Source: Micromonospora rifamycinica
Lineage (GTDB): Bacteria > Actinomycetota > Actinomycetes > Mycobacteriales > Micromonosporaceae
Length of the DNA: 64,000 nt
Assembly: GCF_900090265.1 (NCBI RefSeq)
Contig: NZ_LT607752.1
Location: forward strand, 2,666,001-2,730,000
Reading direction: 5' to 3'
Under the pieces are notes generated by a model, which worked only from the letters and a program-made list of their open reading frames with translations, was not told where the DNA came from and searched no databases. Both the position numbers and the translations under genes were made by a program. Of this stretch, positions 9,695-21,560 are shown one piece after another (within the stretch, counting starts at the first letter, position 1; the number at the start of each line of letters is the position of its first letter).

Positions 9695-10924
9695 TCACGG
9701 TACACCGGTGAGGCGATGCAGCGCGGCGGCGAGCGGGGCCGCCAGGTCGCCCGCCGCCGGTGGGGCGACCGCGTCCAGACCGAGCCAGCCGGCGAGCCGG
9801 CGCAGCTCGGCGGCGAGCGCGACGGCCGTCTCCCCCGGGTCGACGCCGGGCTCCTGCCAGACCGCCGGCACCAGCAGCACCCCGGCCTTCCGGTCGGCCT
9901 TGAGGTCGACCCGGGCGGTGAACCGCTCGCCCTGCAGGAACGGCAGCACGTAGTAGCCGTGCACCCGCTGCGCGGCCGGCACGTAGATCTCGATCCGGTA
10001 GCCGAAGCCGAACAGCCGCTCGGTGCGGGCCCGCTCCCAGACCAGCGGGTCGAACGGGCTGACCAGGGTGTTGACGCGTACCCAGCGGGGCAGCCGGGCA
10101 TCGACGTGCCGCCAGGCGGGCTGCCGCCACCCCGGCACCGTCACCGGCACCAGCTCGCCGGCCTCGACCAGCTCGGCGACGGCCTGCCGGGCACCGGCCA
10201 GCGGGAGCCGGAAGTAGTCCCGCAGCTCCGGCTCGGCGGCCACCCCGAGCGACCGGGCCGCCACCGCGACCAGGATGCGGTACGCCTCGGCGTCGGTCGG
10301 CGTGGGCGCGTCGAGGACGGCCGCCGGCAGCACCCGCGCGGGCAGGTCGTACCGGCGGGCGAAGGAGGGGGTACGGGTGGCGGCGGTGACCTCGCCGGCC
10401 CAGAACAGGAACTCCAGTGCCCGCTTCACCGCCGACCAGTTCCACCCCCAGTTGCCGGTCTCCCGGGGCGCGTCGTGCTCGATCTCGGCGGCGGTCAGCG
10501 GCCCCCGCGCGGCCACCTCGTCGCGGACCCAGGCGACCAGCTCGGGCTGCTCCTGGGCGATCCGCCGCATCCCGCCCCAGGCGTCGTCGCGGGCCTTGGC
10601 CATCCGCCACCGCAGCGCCGGGTGCAGCCCCACCGGGACCAGGGACGCCTCGTGCCCCCAGTACTCGAACAGCTCCCGGGGCGGGCGGTAGGCGGCGGTG
10701 TCGAGCAGGCTCGTCGGGTAGGGGCCGAGCCGGCTGTAGAGCGGCAGGTAGTGCGCGCGTTGCAGCACGTTCACCGAATCCATCTGGATCAGCCCGACCC
10801 GGTCGAGCACCCGGCGCAGGTGCCGGCGGGTGGGCGCCCCGGTGGGCGGCGGGTCGGCGAAACCCTGGGCGGCGAGCGCCATCCGCCGGGCCTGGGCGAG
10901 CGAGAGCGATTCCGGTGCGGCCAT
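9695..10924 (-). CDS. YcaQ-like winged-helix protein (DNA crosslink glycosylase family)
   Basis: A 409-residue protein of the winged helix DNA-binding/YcaQ (AlkX, AZL) family, whose characterised members unhook DNA interstrand crosslinks. Family features are visible in order: the N-terminal [14 protein letters not shown] helix, [24 protein letters not shown], the [10 protein letters not shown] block and the C-terminal [19 protein letters not shown] region. Intact length and motifs suggest activity, but the QxQ/catalytic residues of glycosylase members cannot be assigned with certainty. ATG 10924 follows the box TAGGGT by 8 bases and is divergent from a GNAT gene. It is the first gene of a minus-strand pair with DUF2752. 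Confidence 0.9.
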   Translation of the reverse strand: MAAPESLSLAQARRMALAAQGFADPPPTGAPTRRHLRRVLDRVGLIQMDSVNVLQRAHYLPLYSRLGPYPTSLLDTAAYRPPRELFEYWGHEASLVPVGLHPALRWRMAKARDDAWGGMRRIAQEQPELVAWVRDEVAARGPLTAAEIEHDAPRETGNWGWNWSAVKRALEFLFWAGEVTAATRTPSFARRYDLPARVLPAAVLDAPTPTDAEAYRILVAVAARSLGVAAEPELRDYFRLPLAGARQAVAELVEAGELVPVTVPGWRQPAWRHVDARLPRWVRVNTLVSPFDPLVWERARTERLFGFGYRIEIYVPAAQRVHGYYVLPFLQGERFTARVDLKADRKAGVLLVPAVWQEPGVDPGETAVALAAELRRLAGWLGLDAVAPPAAGDLAAPLAAALHRLTGVP

Positions 10925-10932
10925 CGCCGACG

Positions 10933-10938
10933 ACCCTA
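10933..10938 (-). promoter_or_regulatory. -10 box of the YcaQ-like gene
   Basis: TAGGGT on the minus strand lies 8 bases from ATG 10924, consistent with a leaderless or near-leaderless transcript. Confidence 0.5.
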
Positions 10939-10990
10939 GACCAGCGGTACGACACCACACCGGGTACTGGACCGAACACCCGCCGGGGCA

Positions 10991-10996
10991 TAGAAC
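10991..10996 (+). promoter_or_regulatory. Possible -10 box of the first GNAT gene
   Basis: TAGAAC is 6 bases from ATG 11003, the same geometry as stronger leaderless promoters here, but the final consensus T is missing. Confidence 0.3.
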
Positions 10997-11002
10997 GGAC
11001 AC

Positions 11003-11554
11003 ATGCTCACCATCCGCCGCGAGGAGCCGGACGACGCCGAGGCGATCGCCCGGGTGCACATCCACGGCTGGCAGGCCGGCTACGCCGGCTTCATGCCGGC
11101 CGAGGTGCTGGCCCGGCTCAACCCGGTGGCCTGGGCACAGCGCCGACGGGACGTGGGCACCGCCGACCCGGAGCACCCGTTCACCACCCTGCTCGCCGAG
11201 ATCGACGGGGTGCCGGCCGGGTTCACCACCTTCGGCCCGTACCGCAGGAACCAGGACCGGGGCGACCTCGACCCGGCGTACGGCGAACTGCTGGCGATCT
11301 ACGTGGAGCCGGCGCACTGGGGCGACGGCACCGCGCGGACCCTGCTCGCCGCCGCCCGGGACGGGCTGGCGGCACGCGGCTGGCGGGAGTACCGGGTCTG
11401 GGTGCTGGCCGACAACGCCCGCGCCCGCCGGTTCTACGAGCGGGCCGGCCTGTCAGCCGACGGCCGACGGTCCCGCTACCCGGTGCCGCTGGCCGGCGGC
11501 GGACCCCCGGTCCACCTCGACGAGCTGCGCTACACCGGCCGGCTCCCCGGCTGA
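11003..11554 (+). CDS. GNAT family N-acetyltransferase
   Basis: A 183-residue acetyl-CoA-dependent acyltransferase of the GCN5 fold. The N-terminal [26 protein letters not shown] helix, the acetyl-CoA pyrophosphate loop near [16 protein letters not shown] and the C-terminal [17 protein letters not shown] segment are typical of small-molecule or peptide acetyltransferases. The substrate cannot be inferred. Its last 102 bases overlap the end of the convergent GT87 gene. Confidence 0.9.
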   Translation: MLTIRREEPDDAEAIARVHIHGWQAGYAGFMPAEVLARLNPVAWAQRRRDVGTADPEHPFTTLLAEIDGVPAGFTTFGPYRRNQDRGDLDPAYGELLAIYVEPAHWGDGTARTLLAAARDGLAARGWREYRVWVLADNARARRFYERAGLSADGRRSRYPVPLAGGGPPVHLDELRYTGRLPG

Positions 11555-12763
11555 CCCGAGCGGAGGCGGCGGCCCGTCACCCCGGCCACCGACCGGGGCC
11601 GCCCAGGCCCGGACCGGCAGCAGCACCAGCAGCGCGAGGCTGATCCAGACGTAGGTGTTGCTGCCCAGGAAGCCGCCGACCCCGGTGAAGTCCTTCTCCC
11701 AGGCCCAGACGATCCGGCTGCACAGCAGCGCGTAGCCGACCACCGCCAGGGCGAGCAGCAGCCACCGCCGCAGACCGCCGGCGGGGGCGGCGACGGCGTT
11801 GTCGACCAGCAGGATCAGCGCCGGGATCAGCCAGACCAGGTGGTGCACCCAGGTGACCGGGCTGACCAGGCACATCACCGCGCCGGTCAGCGCCAGCCCG
11901 GTGGCCTCGTCGCCGACCGCCACGGCGGCCCGGCAGCGCCAGGCCCAGACGACCAGGGTGAGCAGCACCAGGACCAGCCAGGCCAGGGTGCTCGGATGCT
12001 CCGGGTTCAGCCGGGCCACCACCCCGCGCAGCGACTGGTTGGACACGAAGGCCAGCTCGCCCACCCGGTCGGTGTTCCACAGCGCCGACGTCCAGAACTC
12101 CCGGGCGGCGTCGGGGAAGAGACCGGCGGCGAGCAGGGTGGCCGCCGCCGCCGCGGCGACCGCGGTGCCGGCGGCCCGGAACCGCCGGGTGACCAGCAGA
12201 TAGACGATGAAGACGCCCGGGGTCAGCTTGATCGCGGTGGCCAGCCCGACACCGACCCCGGCCCACCGGTTGCCGGCCGGCAGCAGCCGCAGCAGGTCCA
12301 CCGCCACCAGGAAGAGCAGCAGCATGTTGACCTGGCCGAAGTTGACCGTCTCGCGCATCGGCTCGAACGCGGCGGCCAGGCAGAGCGCCACCGCCAGGGT
12401 GAACCAGCGGGTCCAGCCGGCCCGCCGGGCGACCGGGTCGAGCAGCCACCAGACCAGCACCGCGCTGACCACCACCGTGGCCGCCACGCTGACCGAGATC
12501 GCCACCGGCCACGGCAGGTAGGCCATCGGGAGCATCACCAGGGCCGCGAAGGGTGGGTAGGTGAAGCCGTACTGGGTGCCGGGCTTGAGGTAGTCGTAGA
12601 TCTCGCCGTGGTCGTGGACCCAGAAGTGCAACGCCCCGTAGTAGACCTTGAGGTCGAAGAAACCGTGCCGGACGGCCGCCACGGAGAGGAAGGCGGTCAC
12701 CGCGACGGCGAGCGCCACCACCGCGACGACCTGCCCGGTCGTCCGCCTGGCACCCTGCGCCAC
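11453..12763 (-). CDS. GT87-family (DUF2029) membrane mannosyltransferase-like protein
   Basis: A 436-residue integral membrane protein with about ten hydrophobic segments spread over residues 10-400. The early acidic/aromatic loop (FDLKVYYGALHFW), YGFTYPPFAAL, and the AIKLTPGVFIVYLL segment are hallmarks of the polyprenyl-phosphomannose-dependent alpha-mannosyltransferase group (PimE and relatives), which act on the outer face of the membrane in glycolipid or lipoglycan assembly. GTG 12763 follows GGGAGG. The C-terminal ~34 residues are low-complexity and run antisense through the end of the GNAT gene, so that tail may be unimportant. The acceptor is unknown. Confidence 0.88.
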   Translation of the reverse strand: MAQGARRTTGQVVAVVALAVAVTAFLSVAAVRHGFFDLKVYYGALHFWVHDHGEIYDYLKPGTQYGFTYPPFAALVMLPMAYLPWPVAISVSVAATVVVSAVLVWWLLDPVARRAGWTRWFTLAVALCLAAAFEPMRETVNFGQVNMLLLFLVAVDLLRLLPAGNRWAGVGVGLATAIKLTPGVFIVYLLVTRRFRAAGTAVAAAAAATLLAAGLFPDAAREFWTSALWNTDRVGELAFVSNQSLRGVVARLNPEHPSTLAWLVLVLLTLVVWAWRCRAAVAVGDEATGLALTGAVMCLVSPVTWVHHLVWLIPALILLVDNAVAAPAGGLRRWLLLALAVVGYALLCSRIVWAWEKDFTGVGGFLGSNTYVWISLALLVLLPVRAWAAPVGGRGDGPPPPLGSAGEPAGVAQLVEVDRGSAAGQRHRVAGPSAVG

Positions 12764-12785
12764 CGTCGCCTCCCTCGCTGTGGCC

Positions 12786-12791
12786 TAGGCT
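12786..12791 (+). promoter_or_regulatory. -10 box TAGGCT, leaderless promoter of second GNAT gene
   Basis: TAGGCT lies 8 bases before ATG 12800. It sits in the palindrome GCCTAGGC, so a minus-strand version could serve the divergent GT87 gene. Confidence 0.6.
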
Positions 12792-12799
12792 TTCGTGCC

Positions 12800-13381
12800 A
12801 TGGCTCTGGGGTTCGTCCGCCCGGCGCGTCCGGAGGACGCCGCCGAGATCGCCCGTGTGCAGCTCGCGACCTGGCGGGTCGCGTACCGTCGACTGCTGCC
12901 CCGGCACGTGCTCGACAACCTGGACGAGGCGTGGCTCGCCCGGCGGTGGAGCGCGGCGGTGCAGGAGCCGCCCTCGGCCACGCACCGGGTGCTCGTCGCC
13001 GTGGAACAGGCCGAGCAATCCTATCTGGTGGGTTTCGCGGCTTCCGGGCCGGCGGACGCCGAGGCGCTCGCCCCGGGCGAGCCGCCGGCCGCGCTAGGGG
13101 CCGGCGTGGCGGCGGTGACCGACCTGCTGGTCGAACCGCGCTGGGGTCGGCGCGGGCACGGCAGCCGGCTGCTCGCCGCCGCCGTGGACGGCTGGCGGGC
13201 CGACGGGTTCACCCACGCGGTGGCCTGGGCGTTCGACGGGGACGAGGCGACCCGCAAGTTCCTCACCAGCACCGGCTGGGAGCCGGACGGCGCGGCCCGC
13301 GCGCTGGACGTCGACGACATGCTCGTCGGCCAGGTACGGCTGCACGTGGCGGTCCCCGCCGAGCCGACCGACACGCCCTGA
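12800..13381 (+). CDS. GNAT family N-acetyltransferase
   Basis: A 193-residue acetyltransferase of the same fold as the one at 11003 but not closely similar. PARPEDAAEIARVQLATWRVAYRRLLP is the family N-terminus; LLVEPRWGRRGHGSRLL contains the acetyl-CoA-binding RxxGxG/A loop; FLTSTGWEPDGAAR ends the fold. ATG 12800 is supported by a TAGGCT box 8 bases upstream and by conservation of the MxxxFVRPA start; the much longer in-frame reading upstream runs antisense to the GT87 gene. Divergent from GT87. Substrate unknown. Confidence 0.9.
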   Translation: MALGFVRPARPEDAAEIARVQLATWRVAYRRLLPRHVLDNLDEAWLARRWSAAVQEPPSATHRVLVAVEQAEQSYLVGFAASGPADAEALAPGEPPAALGAGVAAVTDLLVEPRWGRRGHGSRLLAAAVDGWRADGFTHAVAWAFDGDEATRKFLTSTGWEPDGAARALDVDDMLVGQVRLHVAVPAEPTDTP

Positions 13382-13453
13382 CCCGGCCGGTTCTGTCGGC
13401 CCGCCCTGGTAGACCGGAGGCGACAGGGTGCCACCGACGGTGAGGAGACGACC

Positions 13454-13834
13454 ATGTTCCGGGAGACGAAGGCGTTCAGCGGGTTCTCGGCCGCCGACAC
13501 CGACCGGGCGCGGGAGTTCTACGCCGACACCCTCGGCCTGCGGGTGTCGCAGCTCGGCGGCCCCGGCGGACTGCTGAAGCTGCACCTGGCCGGGGACCGG
13601 GACGTGGTGGTCTACCCGAAGGCCGACCACGTGCCGGCGACGTTCACCGTGCTCAACTTCCCGGTGCCCGACGTCGACCGGGCGGTCGACGAGCTGACCG
13701 CCCGGGGGGTGCGGTTCGCGCGGTACCCGGGGTTCCCGCAGGACGACCGGGGGATCATGCGCGACAACGGGCCGACGATCGCCTGGTTCACCGACCCGGC
13801 CGGCAACATCCTGTCGGTGATCGAGCAGGAGTGA
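13454..13834 (+). CDS. VOC-superfamily (glyoxalase-like) protein
   Basis: A 126-residue single-domain vicinal-oxygen-chelate protein. It has the two beta-alpha-beta-beta-beta modules, with [23 protein letters not shown] at the start and [15 protein letters not shown] at the end, the latter including the usual metal-ligand Glu. Such proteins include dioxygenases, glyoxalases and antibiotic-binding proteins, and the reaction here cannot be assigned. GAGGAG lies 8 bases before ATG 13454. It is followed by a G-rich tract and a convergent dapB. Confidence 0.9.
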   Translation: MFRETKAFSGFSAADTDRAREFYADTLGLRVSQLGGPGGLLKLHLAGDRDVVVYPKADHVPATFTVLNFPVPDVDRAVDELTARGVRFARYPGFPQDDRGIMRDNGPTIAWFTDPAGNILSVIEQE

Positions 13835-13889
13835 CGCCGTGGACGGGTCAGCGGCGCAGCTCGGCGACCACGGCCCGCTCTGCCGCCCG

Positions 13890-13955
13890 GCGGGGCGGGG
13901 TACGGCACGGCGGGGCGGGGCGGGGCGGGGCGACCGGACAGCGGGGCGGGGGGCG
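13890..13955. repeat. (GGGGC)n tract, G-quadruplex candidate
   Basis: Between the convergent VOC gene and dapB the plus strand carries repeated GGGGC, including four uninterrupted G4 runs with single-C loops at 13912-13930. This is a classical intramolecular G-quadruplex pattern and would be a C-rich 3' segment in dapB mRNA. Confidence 0.7.
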
Positions 13956-13975
13956 TTACGGCGCGGCGCGGCGGC

Positions 13976-16287
<2,312 letters not shown>

Positions 16288-16329
16288 GCGGACCTGCTCT
16301 CCGTGCGACGAGGGGTGGGAGGGAGACGC

Positions 16330-16366
16330 ACCGGCCGGGTGACGACGTCGTCGTCACCCGGCCGGT
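16330..16366. terminator. Hairpin terminator after pnp
   Basis: A perfect 17-bp inverted repeat (16330-16346 with 16350-16366, 3-base loop) begins 6 bases after the pnp stop at 16373 and ends before the peptidase start. It probably insulates the peptidase gene from pnp transcription. Confidence 0.8.
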
Positions 16367-16372
16367 CACTGC

Positions 16373-18757
16373 TCAGCTGTGCCGGGTACGCCGACGCGGA
16401 CGCTCGCCGCCGTCGCCACCCTCGCCGCCACCCGGGCCGCGCTCGCCGCGCTCCGGGGCACGACCACCCCGGTCGCCGCCCCGGTCACCGCGGTCCCGCG
16501 GACCCCGGTCACCACCGCGGCCGGCCGGGCGGTCGCCACCGGCGGCCTCACCGGCCTCACCGGCGGCCGGCGCCTCGGCGCCCTCCGGACGGACCTTGTC
16601 CAGGTAGATCTTGCCGCGGGCGTCGATGTCCGCGATCTCCACCTCGACCTTGTCACCGACGTTGAGGAAGTCCTCGACCCGCTCGACCCGCTTGCCGTCG
16701 CCCACCTTGGAGATGTGCAGCAGGCCGTCCCGGCCGGGCAGCAGCGAGATGAACGCCCCGAACGCGGCGGTCTTGACCACCGTGCCGAGGAACCGCTCGC
16801 CGGCCTTGGGCAGGGTCGGGTTGGCGATCCCGTTGATCCGGTCCACGGCGGCCTGCGCCGACGGGCCGTTGGTCGCGCCGACGTAGATCGTGCCGTCGTC
16901 CTCGATGGAGATCTCGGCGCCGGTCTCGTCCTGGATGGCGTTGATGGTCTGCCCCTTCGGGCCGATCACCATGCCGATCTTGTCCACCGGGATCTTGACG
17001 GTGGTGACCCGTGGCGCGTAGTCCGACATCTCGGCCGGCGACTCGATCGCCGCCTGCATCACGCCGAGGATGGTCTGCCGGGCCTCGTTCGCCTGCTGGA
17101 GCGCGGCGGCGAGCACGTCCGACGGGATGCCGTTGAGCTTGGTGTCGAGCTGGAGCGCGGTGACGAACTCCGGCGTGCCGGCGACCTTGAAGTCCATGTC
17201 ACCGAACGCGTCCTCGGCGCCGAGGATGTCGGTCAGCGTCACGTACTGGGTCTTGCCGTCCACCTCGTCGGAGATGAGGCCCATCGCGATGCCGGCCACC
17301 GGCGCCTTGAGCGGCACACCGGCCGACAGCAGCGCCAGCGTCGAGGCGCAGACCGACCCCATAGAGGTCGAGCCGTTGGAGCCGAGCGCCTCGGAGACCT
17401 GCCGGATCGCGTACGGGAACTCCTCGCGCGTCGGCAGCACCGGCAGCAACGCCCGCTCGGCCAGCGCGCCGTGGCCGATCTCCCGCCGCTTCGGCGAACC
17501 GACCCGGCCGGTCTCCCCGGTCGAGTACGGCGGGAAGTTGTAGTTGTGCATGTAGCGCTTGCGGTTCTCCGGCGAGAGGGTGTCCACCATCTGCTCCATG
17601 CGCAGCATGTTCAGCGTGGTGACGCCGAGGATCTGGGTCTCGCCCCGCTCGAACAGCGCGGAACCGTGCACCCGGGGCAGCACGCCGACCTCGGCGGTCA
17701 GCGCCCGGATGTCCCGCGGGCCCCGGCCGTCGATGCGGACCTGCTCGCGCAGCACCCGGTTGCGGACCTCGGACTTGGTCAGCGACCGGAAGGCCGCGGA
17801 CAGCTCCTTCTCCCGGCCCTCGAACCGGCCGCCCAGCTCCTCGGCGACCTTGGCCTTGATCCGGTCCAGGGCCTCCTCGCGGTCGGCCTTGCCGGCGATC
17901 TGGAGGGCCTCGGCCACCTCGGCGCGGACCAGCTCGGCCACCGCCTGGTAGGCGTCGTCCTGGTAATCCAGGAAGACCGGGAACTCGGTGACCGGCTTGG
18001 CGGCCACCTCGGCCAGCTCGCTCTGCGCCCGGCACAGCTCGCGGATCGCCGGCTTGGCGGCCTCCAGGCCACTGGCGACGATCTCCTCGGTCGGGGCGGT
18101 CGCGCCGCCCGCGATCAGGGCCACGGCGTTCGGCGTCGCCTCGGCCTCGACCATCATGATCGCGACGTCGCCGTCGTCGAGCGCACGGCCGGCGACCACC
18201 ATGTCGAAGGTGGCGCGGGCCAGCTCCTCCAGGGTCGGGAAGGCCACCCACTGGCCGTCGACGTGGGCCACCCGGGTCGCCCCGATCGGGCCGGAGAACG
18301 GCAGGCCGGACAGCTTCGTCGACATCGAGGCCGCGTTGATCGCGACCACGTCGTACGGGTGCTGCGGGTCGAGCGCGAGGACGGTCTCGACGACCTGGAC
18401 CTCGTTGCGCAGGCCCTTGACGAACGACGGGCGCAGCGGCCGGTCGATCAGCCGGCAGGTGAGGATCGCGTCCTCGCTGGGCCGGCCCTCGCGGCGGAAG
18501 AACGAACCGGGGATCCGGCCCGCGGCGTACATCCGCTCCTCGACGTCGACGGTCAGCGGGAAGAAGTCGAACTGCTCCTTCGGGTGCTTACCGGCGGTGG
18601 TGGCGGAGAGGACGACCGTCTCGCCGAGCTGGGCGACGACGGAGCCGGCGGCCTGCCGGGCCAGCCGGCCGGTGGAGAAGGTGATCTCACGGGTGCCGAA
18701 CGACCCGTTGTCGATCACGGCGGTACGGGATTCGGTGCCGAGGTTGGTCTCGGTCAT
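16373..18757 (-). CDS. pnp: Polynucleotide phosphorylase
   Basis: A 794-residue 3'-5' phosphorolytic exoribonuclease and ppGpp/poly(A)-related enzyme of the degradosome. In order: RNase PH domain 1 (about 10-150), an alpha-helical linker, RNase PH domain 2 (about 340-560, with the FPPYSTGE and [14 protein letters not shown] blocks), a KH domain near 590-650 ([13 protein letters not shown]), an S1 domain near 665-735 ([13 protein letters not shown]), and a 55-residue disordered tail rich in RG, RGG and DRG. ATG 18757 is preferred over upstream in-frame codons because AAGGAG precedes it and it matches the conserved MTETxLGTES start. It follows rpsO as in most bacteria. Confidence 0.97.
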   Translation of the reverse strand: MTETNLGTESRTAVIDNGSFGTREITFSTGRLARQAAGSVVAQLGETVVLSATTAGKHPKEQFDFFPLTVDVEERMYAAGRIPGSFFRREGRPSEDAILTCRLIDRPLRPSFVKGLRNEVQVVETVLALDPQHPYDVVAINAASMSTKLSGLPFSGPIGATRVAHVDGQWVAFPTLEELARATFDMVVAGRALDDGDVAIMMVEAEATPNAVALIAGGATAPTEEIVASGLEAAKPAIRELCRAQSELAEVAAKPVTEFPVFLDYQDDAYQAVAELVRAEVAEALQIAGKADREEALDRIKAKVAEELGGRFEGREKELSAAFRSLTKSEVRNRVLREQVRIDGRGPRDIRALTAEVGVLPRVHGSALFERGETQILGVTTLNMLRMEQMVDTLSPENRKRYMHNYNFPPYSTGETGRVGSPKRREIGHGALAERALLPVLPTREEFPYAIRQVSEALGSNGSTSMGSVCASTLALLSAGVPLKAPVAGIAMGLISDEVDGKTQYVTLTDILGAEDAFGDMDFKVAGTPEFVTALQLDTKLNGIPSDVLAAALQQANEARQTILGVMQAAIESPAEMSDYAPRVTTVKIPVDKIGMVIGPKGQTINAIQDETGAEISIEDDGTIYVGATNGPSAQAAVDRINGIANPTLPKAGERFLGTVVKTAAFGAFISLLPGRDGLLHISKVGDGKRVERVEDFLNVGDKVEVEIADIDARGKIYLDKVRPEGAEAPAAGEAGEAAGGDRPAGRGGDRGPRDRGDRGGDRGGRAPERGERGPGGGEGGDGGERPRRRTRHS

Positions 18758-18946
18758 GTGCGGCGGTACTCCTTCGCGTCGTGGGCCCACGACACCGGAG
18801 CTGCTCAGACGGCCGGTCTTCGATCGAAGCGCCCGGGTGGCCGGCATGATGCCGGGTTGCCCGGGGGCCACTACCGGAGACCGGTACGCTGACCGGCTCC
18901 CTGTCGGGTGGTCGCGCGGCCCTCTTCTTCTGGTGGTGCGCGGAAC
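18758..18946 (-). promoter_or_regulatory. pnp leader region with palindromes
   Basis: The 189-base stretch between the rpsO terminator and pnp contains TTCGATCGAA (about 18819-18828) and CCGGCATGATGCCGG (about 18840-18855), both near-perfect palindromes, and the AAGGAG ribosome binding site. pnp is autoregulated through leader structure in some bacteria; here only the symmetric elements are seen and the mechanism is inference. Confidence 0.35.
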
Positions 18947-18974
18947 GGGGGAGCGACCCGGTGGCCGCTCCCCC
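18947..18974 (-). terminator. rpsO terminator hairpin
   Basis: A perfect 9-bp G/C stem (18947-18955 with 18966-18974, 10-base loop) begins 6 bases after the rpsO stop at 18981 and is followed in the transcript by an A/G-rich stretch rather than U. Confidence 0.7.
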
Positions 18975-18980
18975 GTCACG

Positions 18981-19250
18981 TCATCGGCGCAGGCCGAGCC
19001 GCTCGATGAGCGACCGGTAGCGGTTGATGTCCTTCTTCTGGACGTAGTTGAGCAGCCGGCGGCGCCGACCGACCAGCAGCAGCAGCCCGCGGCGGCTGTG
19101 GTGGTCGTGCTTGTGCACCTTCAGGTGCTCGGTCAGCTCCGCGATCCGCTTGGTGAGGACCGCGACCTGCACCTCCGGCGAACCGGTGTCGCCCTCGGCG
19201 GTCGCGTACTCCGAGCGGATCTTGGCCTTGGCTTCCTGGTCGAGCGCCAT
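18981..19250 (-). CDS. rpsO: 30S ribosomal protein S15
   Basis: An 89-residue S15, a primary 16S rRNA central-domain binder. The sequence has the canonical [42 protein letters not shown] and [10 protein letters not shown] blocks and exact family length. ATG 19250 follows GGGAG by a few bases; the longer in-frame reading upstream has no S15 similarity. It lies between ribF and pnp, the common actinobacterial order. Confidence 0.98.
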   Translation of the reverse strand: MALDQEAKAKIRSEYATAEGDTGSPEVQVAVLTKRIAELTEHLKVHKHDHHSRRGLLLLVGRRRRLLNYVQKKDINRYRSLIERLGLRR

Positions 19251-19492
19251 GTTCTCCCTGTTTCGGTGGGTTGACAACTGATGTCCGTCGTACGGATCCG
19301 AGTGGACCGGGGACGGACGAACCTCGCACCCGCGGCGTCGTGCAGGCACGCGAGGCCCCGCGTCGGTCATCCGACGTCACCGCCACCTTACCAGCCCGTC
19401 GCGGAACCGCCCGGTCAAGGCCCACGCGCCGGCCCCGACGGCGCATCCCGGCCAGGCTGCCGAGGACGCCGGCCCGCCGACGGCCCGACCGG

Positions 19493-20419
19493 TCAGGCGA
19501 CGGCCCGGCGGGTCCGCTCGACGTCCTCGGCCATCTGGACGAGGAGCGGCTCGATCGCGTCGTAGCGGATCTGGCCGCGCAGGTGGGCGGCGAAGTCCAG
19601 GGCGACGTGCTCGCCGTACAGGTCGCCGGAGAAGTCCAGGACGTGCGCCTCGACCCGGCGCTCCCGGCCGGCGAACGTCGGGTTGGTGCCGATCGAGATG
19701 GCCGCCGGCAGCCGCTCGGTACCCCCGCGCACCAGCCAGCCGGCGTAGACCCCGTCGGCGGGCACCGCCGCGTGCGGCGGGCAGCGCAGGTTGGCGGTGG
19801 GGAAGCCCAGTTCCCGGCCGCGCTGGTCGCCGAGGACCACCACCCCTTCGAGCCGGTGCGGTCGGCTGAGCACCGCCGCTGCCGCCGCCACGTCACCCGC
19901 CTCGACCCGGGACCGGATGTACGTCGAGGAGAAGACCGTCCCGGCGGCGGCGACCAGCGGGGCGTGCTCCACCTCGAAGCCGGAGTCGCGGCCGAGCCGT
20001 TCCAGCAGCTCGACGTTCCCGGCGGCCCGGTGCCCGAACCGGAAGTTGTCCCCCACCACCACCAGCGCGACGTGCAGGTGCTCGACCAGGATGTCGTGCA
20101 CGAACGCCTCGGGCGACAGCCGGGAGAGCTCTTTGGTGAACGGCACCACACAGAGCACGTCGACCCCGAGCGCCTCGATCAGCTCGGCCTTGCGGGCGGG
20201 CTCGGTGAGCACGGCCGGGTGCGAGCCGGGGCGGACCACCTCGACGGGGTGCGGGTCGAAGGTCACCACCACCGAGCCGATGCCCAGGTCCCGGGCGCGG
20301 GCCACGGCGTGCCCGATGGTCGCCTGGTGCCCCCGGTGCACGCCGTCGAAGACGCCGATGGTGACGACCGACCGCCCCCACCCACCGGGCGTCGCCTCGT
20401 ACCCCCGCCACCGCTGCAT
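19493..20419 (-). CDS. ribF: Bifunctional riboflavin kinase/FAD synthetase
   Basis: A 308-residue enzyme that makes FMN and then FAD. The N-terminal nucleotidyltransferase half (about 15-190) shows TIGVFDGVHRGHQ, VTFDPHP and GDNFRFGHRAAG. The C-terminal kinase half (about 195-305) shows GRELGFPTANL, DGVYAGW and SIGTNPTFAG, with the catalytic Glu in RRVEAHVLDF. ATG 20419 is favoured over the in-frame start at 20470 because GGAGGAG lies 4 bases upstream. It lies between truB and rpsO on the same strand. FAD supply is relevant to ThyX and the flavoproteins in the window. Confidence 0.96.
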   Translation of the reverse strand: MQRWRGYEATPGGWGRSVVTIGVFDGVHRGHQATIGHAVARARDLGIGSVVVTFDPHPVEVVRPGSHPAVLTEPARKAELIEALGVDVLCVVPFTKELSRLSPEAFVHDILVEHLHVALVVVGDNFRFGHRAAGNVELLERLGRDSGFEVEHAPLVAAAGTVFSSTYIRSRVEAGDVAAAAAVLSRPHRLEGVVVLGDQRGRELGFPTANLRCPPHAAVPADGVYAGWLVRGGTERLPAAISIGTNPTFAGRERRVEAHVLDFSGDLYGEHVALDFAAHLRGQIRYDAIEPLLVQMAEDVERTRRAVA

Positions 20420-20561
20420 GCCGCTCCTCCCCTGCTCCGCCGCTGACCGGCCCACCGTGCCCACCACCACCGCCGGGCCGTCCCGGCCGCTGTCCCCGCT
20501 CGTCGCGCCGTGCCGTCCGTCGCCGACCCACCCGCCGCCGTCGGCGCTGGTCGGCGACCGG

Positions 20562-21446
20562 TCAGGCCGGGGCGAGCACGATCTCCGCCCGGGCCCGGCC
20601 GTCCCGCTCGCTGACGATAGCGATCAGGCCGCCGTCCGGTCCGAAGACGGCGTACGGCCCGGCGATGCCCACCGGGTCGAGCGGGCCACCGTGCGAGAGC
20701 ACCCGCGCCTCGTCGACCCCGGCGTCCCGGCGGGGGAAGTACCGGCCGGCGGCGGTGTCCAGGGGCAGGTTGACCACCTCGGGCGCCCGCTCCTCCAGGG
20801 CGGCGAGGGTGGCCGCCTCGGCGAGGGTGAAACTGCCCACAGCGGTCCGCCGCAGCGCGGTGAGGTGCCCGCCGACGCCCAACGACCGGCCGGCGTCGCG
20901 GGCCAGCGCCCGGATGTACGTCCCCGACGAGCAGGTGACGTCGATGTCGACGTCGACCACGTCCGGGGCGTCCCGACGGATGGCCAGCACGTCCAGCCGG
21001 TGCACGGTGACCCGGCGGGCGGGTAGGTCGACGCTCTCCCCGTCCCGGACCCGCTTGTACGCCCGCTCACCATTGATCTTGATAGCGCTGACCGCGCTGG
21101 GCACCTGGTCGATCTCGCCGGTCAGCGGCCCGAACGCGGCCCGGATCGCGGCGTCGGTCAGCTCACCGGCCGGCGTGCTGGTGAGCACGTCACCCTCGGC
21201 GTCGTCGGTGACGGTGGACTGGCCGAGCCGGACCGTCGCGGTGTAGCTCTTGCCGGCCCCGATCACGTACGTCAGCAGGCGGGTGGCCCGGCCCACCCCG
21301 ATCACCAGCACCCCGGTGGCCATCGGGTCGAGGGTGCCGCCGTGCCCGACCCGGCGGGTCCGGGCCAACCGGCGGATCCGCGCCACCACGTCGTGCGACG
21401 TCATGCCGCCGGGCTTGTCGACCACGATCAGACCGTCACCGTTCAC
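20562..21446 (-). CDS. truB: tRNA pseudouridine-55 synthase
   Basis: A 294-residue enzyme that isomerises U55 in the tRNA T-loop. The catalytic Asp40 is in GGTLDPMATG, followed by GAGKSYTATVRLG and the RVRDGESVDLPAR and C-terminal PUA-like segments. The start is probably GTG 21446, giving the conserved N-terminus xNGDGLIVVDKPGGM; an in-frame TTG at 21455 preceded by GGCAGG is an alternative adding three residues. It lies downstream of the MATE gene and upstream of ribF. Confidence 0.94.
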   Translation of the reverse strand: MNGDGLIVVDKPGGMTSHDVVARIRRLARTRRVGHGGTLDPMATGVLVIGVGRATRLLTYVIGAGKSYTATVRLGQSTVTDDAEGDVLTSTPAGELTDAAIRAAFGPLTGEIDQVPSAVSAIKINGERAYKRVRDGESVDLPARRVTVHRLDVLAIRRDAPDVVDVDIDVTCSSGTYIRALARDAGRSLGVGGHLTALRRTAVGSFTLAEAATLAALEERAPEVVNLPLDTAAGRYFPRRDAGVDEARVLSHGGPLDPVGIAGPYAVFGPDGGLIAIVSERDGRARAEIVLAPA

Positions 21447-21560
21447 GACCGCCAAGCCTGCCAGACGGGCCGGCCGCCCCCGTCACCGCACGGCGACGAC
21501 CGCGACCACGACACCCGCCACGCACCACGGCACCGTGCCCGACGGGCGGTCCCGCCCTGC

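Noticed and set aside
11840-12799. Long N-terminal extension of the second GNAT gene
   Set aside because: It is antisense to the GT87 gene; a TAGGCT box and the conserved start support ATG 12800.
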